A stretch of 54,566 nt of DNA from the NCBI GenBank assembly GCA_913774715.1, contig CAJYHS010000173.1, positions 1 through 54,566 of the forward strand. Reading direction: 5' to 3'. The DNA is from an uncultured Siphonobacter sp. Lineage in GTDB: Bacteria > Bacteroidota > Bacteroidia > Cytophagales > Spirosomataceae. Position numbers and translations under genes: made by a program. The notes beneath the pieces are model-generated. The model was not told the DNA's origin. It worked only from the letters and a program-made list of their open reading frames with translations, and did no database searches. Below, piece by piece: positions 1-7,723 of this stretch. The stretch's first letter is position 1. Every line of letters starts with the position of its first letter.

Positions 1-555
1 CTGGGTAACCTGACGCCTCAGGTACAGATGACGGTATTGGATCGCCTGAAAAATCGTCCGAAACTGGTGGTGATGGATACCATGAATTTCTGGATGGAAA
101 TTGCGATGGACGATCTCAAAGAAGTAATGAAGAAAGTAGACGTGCTGAGCATTAACGATGAAGAAGCACGGATGCTTTCGGGTGAATATAGCTTACGCAA
201 AGCCGCTCGCAAGATTATGACAATGGGTCCTAAAACCCTGATTATAAAAAAAGGCGAACACGGAGCTTTATTATTCCAGGGAGAAGAGGTATTCTTCGCT
301 CCTGCCCTGCCGCTGGAAGAAGTATTCGATCCCACTGGAGCGGGGGATACCTTTGCGGGTGGCTTCATCGGGTATCTGGCCGCCACGGGTGATATCAGCT
401 TTGAGAACATGAAACGAGCTATTATTTACGGCTCAGCTATGGCTTCGTTCTGCGTAGAAAAATTTGGTACCGAACGTTTATTAGGTCTTTCCAAAGAAGA
501 AGTAGACGCTCGAGTTCAGCAATTTGTTAAGCTCTCCGGATTTACGGTGGCTTAG
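1..555 (+). CDS. PfkB-family sugar kinase, C-terminal part (5' end cut by window)
   Basis: The reading frame is open from base 1, so the gene starts left of the window; about 184 residues remain. It belongs to the ribokinase/PfkB family, cytoplasmic enzymes that transfer phosphate from ATP to a sugar or nucleoside hydroxyl. The family signature DPTGAGDTFAGG, with the catalytic-base Asp and the anion-hole GAGD, is visible about 80 residues before the end, preceded by the usual IIKKGEHGALL strand. The substrate cannot be read from this part. A hairpin terminator follows the stop, and the next gene is convergent. Family assignment is secure; specificity (ribose, adenosine, fructose or other) is open. 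Confidence 0.9.
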   Translation: MGNLTPQVQMTVLDRLKNRPKLVVMDTMNFWMEIAMDDLKEVMKKVDVLSINDEEARMLSGEYSLRKAARKIMTMGPKTLIIKKGEHGALLFQGEEVFFAPALPLEEVFDPTGAGDTFAGGFIGYLAATGDISFENMKRAIIYGSAMASFCVEKFGTERLLGLSKEEVDARVQQFVKLSGFTVA

Positions 556-580
556 TTAATTTTGAATGAGTGAATGATGG

Positions 581-620
581 AATGAGTGAATGGGTACTAT
601 GTACCTGTTCACTCATTTTT
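581..620 (+). terminator. Hairpin terminator after the sugar kinase
   Basis: Arms 581-597 and 601-617 pair over 17 positions with two mismatches around a 3-base loop, followed by a run of T. It ends the sugar kinase transcript. Confidence 0.7.
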
Positions 621-638
621 ATTTGGATATGTATGCCC

Positions 639-662
639 GCTGCCAGCTTTTTCGCTGGCAGC
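639..662. terminator. GC-rich hairpin, likely end of the amidohydrolase transcript
   Basis: Perfect 9-bp arms 639-647 and 654-662 (GCTGCCAGC/GCTGGCAGC) around a 6-base loop. There is no clear T run on either side. Nearly the same hairpin occurs at 4253-4276, where one stem pair differs as a compensated change (C-G there becomes T-A). Confidence 0.5.
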
Positions 663-730
663 AGTATGATTCTCAGTAATGATTTAACCTTAATTTGTCA
701 TTCATTCTCTCATTCGAAATTGAGCCATTG

Positions 731-2152
731 TCAAACCTTCATATTCCGAATAGGTAACCCATTTTCAGCGAGAATTTGACCTTTATGGTAAGCCAGTTTT
801 CCATTAAGAATAACGGCCTCAATTCCTGCTGAATCGCGATTGGGATTTTCTACCGTAGCCATGCCCTGAATGTTCTTAGGGTCGAAAATGGTTAGATCAG
901 CGATAGCTCCTTCCTGAATTTTCCCACGACCCTTAACCGCCGTTCGAACTAAATCAGCCGGCATCTGTGTCATTTTTGGTAATATCTTTTCTAAGGGTAA
1001 ACCAATGGATAGGGCGTGCCGAATAGCTGTAGCAAAACATCCCGCTCCTCGGGGATGCGAGTTAGCCGCCTCCAGTGAAGCCATCCCCCCGTCTGAGCCA
1101 ATCATGCAAAAATCGGTTTGTAAAGCCAGATCGATGGTACTTTCAAAAGGCATTGCTCCTTCGGGTACGGCTACCAGATACCCCGGATGCTCGCGATAAT
1201 ACTGAAAAGATTCTTTCGTAATGCGTTGGTTAGTACCTACCAATTGTAAGTCATTATAATCCAGGCCATATCGCTGCTGCCAGCCGTCATCAAATCGTTT
1301 GGAATGCAAATACGTGGCCCAGTAGGTATAGGGGTATACACAAGTCGTAATGTCAAGACCTGACTGCCGGGCCTTATCGATCAGATCCAGAGCTTCGGGC
1401 ATATGGAACGTTCCGCCCGTGGAATGGATATGGTCAATGTGCATATGAACGCCCGTTTCCTGAGCCATCCGAATGGCCTCTTTCACGCCCGCTAACTCAT
1501 CTTCCTTATTGGAATACCGTAGGTGCAGAAACATAGGACGCTCGTATTGCTTGGCAAGCTTGGCATAAGCTTTGACTTCCCAGTAAGGCGTAGGCTGATA
1601 TTCCAGGCTGTGTGATACACTCAAGGCTCCCTCTGCCAGCATTTTCTCTACGTGCTTCAAACGATGGGGTAAATCTTCGGCCAGCCGGATTCCCATAACG
1701 TAAATGCCGACACCGTAATTCGTATAATGCGGCTTTGGATCGAAGAAACGATGATACTCCCCCGGGTTCTCCCGACCACCGTGTAACTGCAACGTTGTCG
1801 TTACGCCATCGGTCAGTTTGAATCGCTCGAAAACGTGGTAATCGTTCGTCAGGTTTTTAGGTCCATCAGCAAGAATGTCAACAAACCCTGGACTTACTAT
1901 TTTACCCTCGGCATCAATAACCTGATTTCCTGTCAACGCCAGCGGACTTAAATGAATCGTTCCCCTTTCAGTTACGCCGACGTTGAGTTTCTGCAAGATC
2001 CCCTCCGTGAAGACCGAGCCTTTTTGAATAACAATCGGAAACGTTTGATCCTGACCCGGCCAGTGCGTCACGCGGGTTCGATTAAAAGCCCAGCCTGTAC
2101 ACATAGCGACCGAAGCCAACGAAAGTTGGCTAATAGCTTTGCGGCGATTCAT
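731..2152 (-). CDS. D-aminoacylase-like amidohydrolase, exported, missing the HxH metal motif
   Basis: The gene resembles N-acyl-D-amino-acid deacylases of the amidohydrolase superfamily: a beta-sandwich start ending in GKIVSPGFVD, then HLRYSN, MHIDHIHSTGG, CVYPYTY, IGSDGG and HPRGAG in the usual order, and a C-terminal GAIADLTIFDP strand. The N-terminus, NRRKAISQLSLASVAM, is a twin-arginine-type signal, so the product is probably exported folded. I start at ATG 2152; a TTG at 2167 would add five residues before the signal. A promoter -7 box lies at 2184-2191. Oddity: after GFVD the family normally has HxH, whereas here it reads ILADG, so one metal-binding pair is absent; the later His residues and the Asp of GSDGG remain. 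Substrate unknown. Confidence 0.8.
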   Translation of the reverse strand: MNRRKAISQLSLASVAMCTGWAFNRTRVTHWPGQDQTFPIVIQKGSVFTEGILQKLNVGVTERGTIHLSPLALTGNQVIDAEGKIVSPGFVDILADGPKNLTNDYHVFERFKLTDGVTTTLQLHGGRENPGEYHRFFDPKPHYTNYGVGIYVMGIRLAEDLPHRLKHVEKMLAEGALSVSHSLEYQPTPYWEVKAYAKLAKQYERPMFLHLRYSNKEDELAGVKEAIRMAQETGVHMHIDHIHSTGGTFHMPEALDLIDKARQSGLDITTCVYPYTYWATYLHSKRFDDGWQQRYGLDYNDLQLVGTNQRITKESFQYYREHPGYLVAVPEGAMPFESTIDLALQTDFCMIGSDGGMASLEAANSHPRGAGCFATAIRHALSIGLPLEKILPKMTQMPADLVRTAVKGRGKIQEGAIADLTIFDPKNIQGMATVENPNRDSAGIEAVILNGKLAYHKGQILAENGLPIRNMKV

Positions 2153-2183
2153 AGATAGATTCAACAATGGAGAAATTCTATAA

Positions 2184-2191
2184 CAAAAGTA
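2184..2191 (-). promoter_or_regulatory. -7 promoter element for the amidohydrolase
   Basis: On the minus strand this reads TACTTTTG, matching the Bacteroidota -7 consensus TAnnTTTG, about 32 bases ahead of ATG 2152. No -33 TTTG is found at ideal spacing, so this is a partial promoter call. Confidence 0.4.
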
Positions 2192-2393
2192 AAAACAAGA
2201 CGCTATTTCAGGGCATCAATGTCTCATTATCAGTCATAAAATTCTAAGAATGTACGCTTTCCTTTTTTCAAAAATGTATAATCCCAACCTCAGGTTCGGA
2301 AAAGCCGTCTCCTTTCACGAATTTTGTACTTTCAATTCTCAACAAACCGTTATTCAGTCCGTTTAGTACTGAAACGGAAATTTATAATCGATT

Positions 2394-2978
2394 ATGATTC
2401 TGCCGATCGTCGCTTACGGTGACCCCGTTTTACGGAAAGAAGCCGCCGACATTCCTCAAGATACCGATCTCGACCTCAAACAACTGGTCGATAATATGTT
2501 TGAAACCATGTACAAAGCCTCAGGCGTTGGCCTGGCCGCTCCTCAGGTGGGACTGAGTCTGCGTTTGTTTGTGGTGGATGGTACGCCGATTATTGATGGC
2601 GAAGAGGAAGACAGCGAGGATTTTGATCCTAGTCTAGTTGGATTCAAGAAGGCGTTTATTAACCCCGAAATTCTGGAAGAAGACGGGGAAGAATGGGCTT
2701 ATGAGGAAGGTTGCCTTTCCATTCCCGGCATCCGTTCGGAGGTGAATCGTCCGGAACGCGTAAAAATTCAGTATTACGATCTGGACTGGAAACAGCACAT
2801 AGAAGAATACGACGGTATTGCCGCTCGCATCATTCAGCACGAGTACGATCACATCGAGGGGATTCTTTTTACGGATTACATGCCTCCGCTGAAACGTACT
2901 TTATTGAAAAAGAAGCTTTCAAATATTACGAAAGGTGATGTTCGGGTGGACTATAAAATGAAATTCCCTAAGTTATAA
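2394..2978 (+). CDS. def: Peptide deformylase
   Basis: Removes the formyl group from the N-terminal methionine of new proteins; cytoplasmic and essential in most bacteria. All three family motifs are present: GVGLAAPQVG (residues 44-53), EEGCLSIPG (metal ligand C107) and the HEYDH box with H149, catalytic E150 and H153. Length (194 aa) fits the Bacteroidota type, including an acidic insert near residues 70-80. ATG 2394 gives the expected N-terminus (MILPIVAYGDPVLR). The stop TAA shares its last A with the ATG of the next gene, so the two are translationally coupled. Confidence 0.97.
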   Translation: MILPIVAYGDPVLRKEAADIPQDTDLDLKQLVDNMFETMYKASGVGLAAPQVGLSLRLFVVDGTPIIDGEEEDSEDFDPSLVGFKKAFINPEILEEDGEEWAYEEGCLSIPGIRSEVNRPERVKIQYYDLDWKQHIEEYDGIAARIIQHEYDHIEGILFTDYMPPLKRTLLKKKLSNITKGDVRVDYKMKFPKL

Positions 2979-4207
2979 TGGGTTTCATCAAGAAAATCGG
3001 CAGTACAATTCTTCGGTATCTATCGGTGATTGTACTGCCGATTTCTTTTACTACGCAGGCTCAATTACCCAATTCCTCTGCCGACGAGCTAGCCCCGGTT
3101 TTTTCTCCGACGGGAGATACTTTATACTTCGTTCGGGATTACCACGATCAGCGAAAACAGGAGATCTGGCTTAGTGTTCGCTCATCGCAGGGTTACTGGC
3201 AGGCACCGCAGGCCTTTCCACTAAATACGAATGAGGATGACATTATCGTTGCTCAAAGCGGTTCGCAGCTTTACCTGGCCAATCAATACCTTAGAAAGAA
3301 AGTTAGACCGGGTTTATCGGTTACCACACGTGAGCGAAATAGCTGGACTTCGCCTGAATCCATTTTCATTCCTTCTTTAAATACTTCATCCGGACATATT
3401 GGTTTTCATCTGGTTAATGACTCCCTATTACTCATCGCCATGCCCGATTCCAGACGGCTGGATGATGACTTGTTTTTTACCCGAAAAAACCTTTATGCTG
3501 AGTGGACGGAGCCGGTATCTCTGGGCTTAACCATTAACTCTTCGGGCCACGACTTTGCTCCTTTCTGGAAGGATCCTTACTTATACTTTTCAAGTGATCG
3601 TTCTGGTAATTCAGATATATATCGAAGCAAACGACTGGATAACTCTTGGAGGAACTGGTCAAAACCCGAAGCGTTAACGGGTCTTAATACCCCTGGTTTT
3701 GAGGCTTATTTCTCCATTCACCCCAAAGATTCCACGGTATATTACGTACAGGCCTCTCCAGATTCTCTCCACAGCGATCTGGTTAATACTTCTTTGGAAA
3801 ATATTTTCAGAAAAGCGAGTAATGCCGATTCAGTTATCAGCGAGGTCTTGGTTAGAAATCAACCCCTTACCTTACGAACCAGTACCCTGCTTTTTGAGTA
3901 TCGTTCGTTTGAATTATCGAATGAATCAGAAGAAATTTTGCAACGATTACTTCAGCACATTAGTCAGGAAAAGCCATCCCGAATACGCGTAACAGGGTAT
4001 GCCGATGCCGTGGGAGAATCGGAACCGAACTTATTACTTTCCCAAAGAAGAGCAGCAAAGGTAAGGTCGTATTTGATCCAACAGGGAAAGATTACTATTC
4101 CCATTGAAGTAGAATCCTTAGGCAGTTCGAAAGCTCAGGTGAATGCTAGTCTTCCCGAAGCTGCCCGGCAGAAAGATCGCCGCGTAGAGATTTTTTTGAT
4201 TGAGTAA
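2978..4207 (+). CDS. OmpA-family protein with PD40 beta-propeller
   Basis: A 409-aa envelope protein. An N-terminal hydrophobic segment (residues about 8-27, ending near TTQAQ) acts as signal peptide. Residues about 35-260 contain repeated PD40/TolB-type blades (DELAPVFSPTGDTLYFVRD; DFAPFWKDPYLYFSSDRSGNSDIYRS). The last 110 residues are an OmpA-type peptidoglycan-binding domain, with VTGYADAVGESEPNLLLSQRRAAKV and a terminal DRRVEIFL. Such proteins link outer membrane or periplasm to the cell wall. It starts on the last base of the def stop codon, so co-expression with def is expected, although no functional link is evident. Specific role unknown. Confidence 0.85.
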   Translation: MGFIKKIGSTILRYLSVIVLPISFTTQAQLPNSSADELAPVFSPTGDTLYFVRDYHDQRKQEIWLSVRSSQGYWQAPQAFPLNTNEDDIIVAQSGSQLYLANQYLRKKVRPGLSVTTRERNSWTSPESIFIPSLNTSSGHIGFHLVNDSLLLIAMPDSRRLDDDLFFTRKNLYAEWTEPVSLGLTINSSGHDFAPFWKDPYLYFSSDRSGNSDIYRSKRLDNSWRNWSKPEALTGLNTPGFEAYFSIHPKDSTVYYVQASPDSLHSDLVNTSLENIFRKASNADSVISEVLVRNQPLTLRTSTLLFEYRSFELSNESEEILQRLLQHISQEKPSRIRVTGYADAVGESEPNLLLSQRRAAKVRSYLIQQGKITIPIEVESLGSSKAQVNASLPEAARQKDRRVEIFLIE

Positions 4208-4252
4208 TTCTTACGTTATACTCACAAGTTTCGAAAACGCTTCTTAGCCAGA

Positions 4253-4276
4253 GTTGCCAGCGGAAAAGCTGGCAAC
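4253..4276. terminator. Hairpin after the OmpA/PD40 gene
   Basis: Perfect 9-bp arms 4253-4261 and 4268-4276 with loop GGAAAA. Its stem core is shared with the hairpin at 639-662. Confidence 0.5.
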
Positions 4277-4298
4277 CTTTCAAATCTAGCCCAAAAAT

Positions 4299-4332
4299 AA
4301 CTTCCCGAAAGTTTTGGAACTTTCGGGAAGTT
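4299..4332. terminator. Bidirectional terminator between convergent genes
   Basis: Perfect 15-bp arms 4299-4313 and 4318-4332 around the loop TTGG, with A/T-rich ends on both sides. It separates the OmpA/PD40 gene (+) from the DUF1207 gene (-). Confidence 0.75.
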
Positions 4333-4361
4333 AATAGAGAATTCAAATGACTCAAACCTGA

Positions 4362-5207
4362 TTAGAAAGGATTGAGATAAAAGCCGATTCCGATCCAGTT
4401 ATTAATGCGTTGTTCGTAAGCACTGTAGGGTAAGGGGCCATGAAAAGCCTGCACCGCAATACTTAGTGGACCTCGTTCCGCTTCACCCAGCTCAATACCA
4501 AAGGCAGCCGTTACCCCCGGATGAAAATCCGTTTGTTCGATCATACGGGCATCCAGCCCCGCCCACCAGCGAGACTTCTGACGATTGGGTTGTTTCCAGA
4601 CCAAGCCCAGCTGTGTGTATAATCGTTTGCGTTCTGATGAAGGACGTAAGCCAATTCCAGCCCCCCCATACAATCGAACCGTACGCAGGTTTTGGGAATA
4701 CAAGGCATCGATTTGCTCGTAATTCACCGCGTTCGGCGTAAAGTAAATCAGCTGGTTTCGAATCAGGTAATCATCTCCCAGATGTGAGGATAGGTGGAAA
4801 ACCCGGAAACGCCAGCTGGATTGACCTCGCTTCAGATTATACATTAATCCTACCCGGTAATCGACGTTATACATATATCGCCGGAACCGGTCTTCATCGC
4901 TATCGTGAAACATTTCGAACTGCGTGTTAGCAACTACATCGAGAGCCAGCTCGGAAGCATGTCGCTCGTCTTTGCTCCACCGAAAGAAACTTTTCTGAAT
5001 GCCGATAGAAAAAGGAGCAAAGAGGCCGTCTTTACTAATACCATTTTCCGTCCGGCGAATCAGAAACGCACTGGTTTTAGCCTCCAATGGATCCAGTAAG
5101 ATCGGCTCGAACAGACGGCCTTTAGGAAGAAATTCAGTTTTGGTTTGAGCGAAAGCTCCAGTGATGAGAAGGAAGAAGGCCCCAGTCAGGGTAAAGATCG
5201 AACGCAT
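4362..5207 (-). CDS. DUF1207-type outer-membrane beta-barrel protein
   Basis: A 281-aa protein with a clear Sec signal (residues 1-20, cut after GAFAQ) and then alternating beta-strand composition with a terminal aromatic (LNPF), as in outer-membrane barrels. The opening LPKGRLFEPILLDPLEA and the central FRVFHLSSHLGDDYLIRNQ are characteristic of DUF1207 proteins as I remember them. No function is established for that family. The gene is alone: a terminator lies on its 3' side (4299-4332), and the hairpin 5222-5251 ends the upstream M20 gene just before it. Confidence 0.75.
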   Translation of the reverse strand: MRSIFTLTGAFFLLITGAFAQTKTEFLPKGRLFEPILLDPLEAKTSAFLIRRTENGISKDGLFAPFSIGIQKSFFRWSKDERHASELALDVVANTQFEMFHDSDEDRFRRYMYNVDYRVGLMYNLKRGQSSWRFRVFHLSSHLGDDYLIRNQLIYFTPNAVNYEQIDALYSQNLRTVRLYGGAGIGLRPSSERKRLYTQLGLVWKQPNRQKSRWWAGLDARMIEQTDFHPGVTAAFGIELGEAERGPLSIAVQAFHGPLPYSAYEQRINNWIGIGFYLNPF

Positions 5208-5221
5208 AAAATAAGTTTGAA

Positions 5222-5251
5222 AGCCGGAGTTTAGTTACCTAAACTCCGGCT
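5222..5251 (-). terminator. Terminator of the M20 dipeptidase gene
   Basis: Perfect 13-bp arms 5222-5234 and 5239-5251 around a 4-base loop, just after the stop of the M20 gene; T-rich sequence follows on the minus strand. Confidence 0.75.
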
Positions 5252-5258
5252 GAAATCA

Positions 5259-6620
5259 TTACTTAGATAATTCAGCGAAATGTTTGAAGAACAAAGGAAT
5301 TGTCTCGATTCCTTTATAAAAATTAAACAGTCCGTAATGTTCATTGGGCGAGTGAATCGAATCAGAATCCAAGCCAAAGCCCATTAATACAGTTTTTAAT
5401 CCCAGTTCCTTTTCAAATAAAGCTACGATGGGGATACTTCCGCCGCCCCGCGTGGGAACAGGCTTCTTACCAAAGCTTTCCGCTAACGCGGCTTCAGCTG
5501 CCTTATAAGCCGCCGATTCCAGGGGAGTCAGGTAAGGCTGACCACCGTGGTGAGGAGTCACCGTTACTGTCACCGACTTAGGAGCGATGCTCAGGAAATG
5601 CTTGCTGAACAGTTCCGTAATTTTGTTCCAGTCCTGATTAGGCACCAGACGCATGGAGATTTTAGCGTAAGCTTTTGAGGGTAATACCGTTTTAGCTCCT
5701 TCGCCAATGTAACCACCCCAGATACCGTTACAGTCCAGCGTGGGACGGATACTGGCCCGCTCACGGGTTGTATATCCGGCTTCGCCCTGTACGTCTTCAA
5801 TGGCTAAATCTGACTTGTATTCTTCCAGCTCGAACGGAGCTGCTTCCAACATAGCCCGTTCTTCAGCCGATAGTTCAATTACATCATCGTAGAAGTTAGG
5901 AATCGTAATGTGCCCGTTTTCATCGTGCAGACTAGCAATCATTTTGGCCAGAGCATTGATGGGATTAGCCACAGCACCACCGTAAACGCCCGAGTGAAGA
6001 TCACGGTTTGGACCCGTTACCTCTACTTCTACGTAACTCAGACCACGTAAACCCGTATCGATCGAAGGTACATCGTTGGCAATCATAGCCGTATCAGAAA
6101 TCAGAATAACATCTGCTTTCAGCTTTTCACGATTCTCGGCTACGAAGTTTCCAAGATTATCCGAACCTACTTCTTCTTCCCCTTCAATCATGAATTTCAC
6201 GTTACAGGGCAATGAGTTGGTCGCCATCATGGCTTCAAACGCTTTTACGTGCATGAAGAACTGACCTTTATCATCCGCTGAACCACGGGCGTAGATTTTC
6301 TCATCTTTAATGACGGGTTCAAACGGAGGCGAAGTCCAGAGTTCATAGGGATCTGCTGGCTGAACGTCGTAATGGCCGTAAATTAATACCGTTGGCTTAC
6401 TGGCATCCACTATCTTTTCACCATAGACAATGGGATGGCCTTTAGTCTCGTGAATTTCGGCTACATCCGCACCGGCTTTTTCCAAACTTTCACGGACAAA
6501 TTTTGCGGCTTTCCGCACATCGCCTTTGAATTTTGAGTCAGCACTTACCGAAGGAATACGTAATAAATCAAGGAGTTCGTCGAGGAAGCGGCCTTTATTG
6601 GCCTCTAAATAATCTTGCAT
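5259..6620 (-). CDS. M20-family dipeptidase (zinc metallopeptidase)
   Basis: A 453-aa cytoplasmic member of the M20 dipeptidase group, which hydrolyses dipeptides and related N-acyl amino acids with a two-zinc centre. Visible motifs: VLIYGHYDVQPADP (metal-binding His and Asp), ARGSADDKGQ (bridging Asp), EGEEEVGS (catalytic and ligand Glu), a dimerisation lid region with LHSGVYGGAVANP, and the final IHSPNEHY with a ligand His. The longer frame from 6668 would add a 16-residue hydrophobic leader, but a -7 promoter box at 6650-6657 lies inside that extension, so ATG 6620 (MQDYLEANKGRF) is chosen. No signal peptide, so cytosolic peptide turnover is likely. Confidence 0.92.
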   Translation of the reverse strand: MQDYLEANKGRFLDELLDLLRIPSVSADSKFKGDVRKAAKFVRESLEKAGADVAEIHETKGHPIVYGEKIVDASKPTVLIYGHYDVQPADPYELWTSPPFEPVIKDEKIYARGSADDKGQFFMHVKAFEAMMATNSLPCNVKFMIEGEEEVGSDNLGNFVAENREKLKADVILISDTAMIANDVPSIDTGLRGLSYVEVEVTGPNRDLHSGVYGGAVANPINALAKMIASLHDENGHITIPNFYDDVIELSAEERAMLEAAPFELEEYKSDLAIEDVQGEAGYTTRERASIRPTLDCNGIWGGYIGEGAKTVLPSKAYAKISMRLVPNQDWNKITELFSKHFLSIAPKSVTVTVTPHHGGQPYLTPLESAAYKAAEAALAESFGKKPVPTRGGGSIPIVALFEKELGLKTVLMGFGLDSDSIHSPNEHYGLFNFYKGIETIPLFFKHFAELSK

Positions 6621-6649
6621 AAAACTTATCGTTATCAGGATTTCTCGTG

Positions 6650-6657
6650 CAAAAGTA
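6650..6657 (-). promoter_or_regulatory. -7 promoter element for the M20 dipeptidase
   Basis: Reads TACTTTTG on the minus strand, 30 bases before ATG 6620. A TTTG (6674-6677 complement) lies 16 bases further upstream, shorter than the usual 19-21. The position decides the start codon of the gene. Confidence 0.5.
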
Positions 6658-6681
6658 AAGGAAAGCACGCATGCAAAAGAA

Positions 6682-6707
6682 AAAACCCGAACGGAAGTCC
6701 GGGTTTT
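6682..6707 (-). terminator. Terminator of plsY
   Basis: Arms 6682-6689 and 6700-6707 (AAAACCCG/CGGGTTTT) with a T-rich tail on the minus strand, between the plsY stop and the M20 promoter. Confidence 0.6.
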
Positions 6708-6733
6708 CTTTACTTAAAAATCAAAATCTTATC

Positions 6734-7375
6734 TTATCGGCTACGACGGCGACCAATGGGAACACGTGATTCCTCGCCGCGAAGCAAACGTCCAATATTT
6801 TTCTGGTGTGTATAAACGATAAGTCCGAACAGAATAAATCCGAAGATCGTCAGTAAGTTACTTTCCGGTCCGAATAGCTTGAAGACCATTATTAATGGAA
6901 AAGCCAGCGAAGCCACAATCGAACTCAGCGAAATGTACCGTGACGAAAGCATTACCAGTACGAAAACAGCAATACAAACGCCCGCTGCTTCCGGGTGAAT
7001 GCTTAATACCATTCCCAGTAACGTAGCAACGCCTTTACCGCCTTTGAAACTAGCAAACACTGGAAAAAGGTGACCAATGACGGCAATAATGCCAAACGCC
7101 AGTTTCATGCCAACTCGTTCGTCCAGCGTAATTTCATTCAGGTAAAAAAGAATTAAAGCTAAGTTAGCCGCTAACCAGCCTTTTAGTACATCAATTAGCA
7201 GAACGATAGTTCCTGCTTTTTTACCCAGGGTACGAAAAGTATTGGTTGCTCCAGCATTCCCACTTCCATGTTCACGAACATCAATACCAAAAAACGCTTG
7301 TCCATACCAAACGGACGTAGGAACGGAGCCTAAAAGGTAGGCCAGAAGGCCGGCAAACAATACGCTTAACGTCAT
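6734..7375 (-). CDS. plsY: Glycerol-3-phosphate acyltransferase PlsY
   Basis: Integral membrane enzyme that acylates position 1 of glycerol-3-phosphate from acyl-phosphate, the first step of phospholipid synthesis in most bacteria. The 213-aa sequence has the family's hallmark loops: GSVPTSVWYGQAFFGIDVREHGSGNAGATNTFR near the N-terminus, the LIDVLKG segment, and FKGGKGVAT in the middle, plus five or so hydrophobic segments. The C-terminal tail is basic (RGEESRVPIGRRRSR), typical of a cytoplasmic end. A possible -7 promoter element lies 66 bases upstream. Confidence 0.96.
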   Translation of the reverse strand: MTLSVLFAGLLAYLLGSVPTSVWYGQAFFGIDVREHGSGNAGATNTFRTLGKKAGTIVLLIDVLKGWLAANLALILFYLNEITLDERVGMKLAFGIIAVIGHLFPVFASFKGGKGVATLLGMVLSIHPEAAGVCIAVFVLVMLSSRYISLSSIVASLAFPLIMVFKLFGPESNLLTIFGFILFGLIVYTHQKNIGRLLRGEESRVPIGRRRSR

Positions 7376-7723
7376 TTTAGATGATTATAAACCAAGTTAA
7401 GTGGAAAAATTGTGCAACAATTTTTTACTGGCGTGAAAAACAAAGATACTGGCAATTACTATTTTCGATACTCCTGTTCTTGTAATAATTAAAAAATTAA
7501 GAAGTTTTTAAGAGTTCGAAAAAACACCAATACTACTAAGTTAAGTAAACAATGGGGTAAATTGTTTAAAAGCGGAGTTATTCATTTCTTTTTATATACA
7601 TATATACGAAATTCAAACCCTACTGGTTTTCATAGGATTTAAAATATTTTTAAACCTTTTTTAAACTTAAAATTTCGTAGAAATAGTAAAAAGATATTTA
7701 CTACCTACCAAAACAGAAAACGA
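7376..7723. other. AT-rich gap with no gene
   Basis: About 350 bases, strongly A/T-rich (runs such as ttttatatacatatatacg). It holds the plsY upstream region and the end of the AsmA-like transcript. No convincing reading frame, RNA gene or hairpin terminator was seen. Confidence 0.5.
7441..7448 (-). promoter_or_regulatory. Possible -7 promoter element for plsY
   Basis: Reads TATCTTTG on the minus strand, a perfect TAnnTTTG match 66 bases before the plsY ATG. No -33 match at the correct spacing. Confidence 0.4.

Larger units (their letters stand above)
558..722. repeat. Inverted-repeat element between convergent genes
   Basis: Left arm 558-579 (aattttgaatgagtgaatga) and right arm 697-722, reverse complemented, match over about 22 bases with two mismatches and one indel. 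Inside lie two further hairpins, 581-617 and 639-662. The arms are built from a repeated gaatgagtga-like unit. It resembles in layout, though not in sequence, the long inverted repeats at 32451-32580, 33951-34100 and 39320-39564. Confidence 0.55.

Noticed and set aside
570-779. 69-aa plus-strand frame
   Set aside because: It lies over the hairpins and the end of the amidohydrolase gene, with no motif; Cys/Ser-rich composition is that of a shadow.
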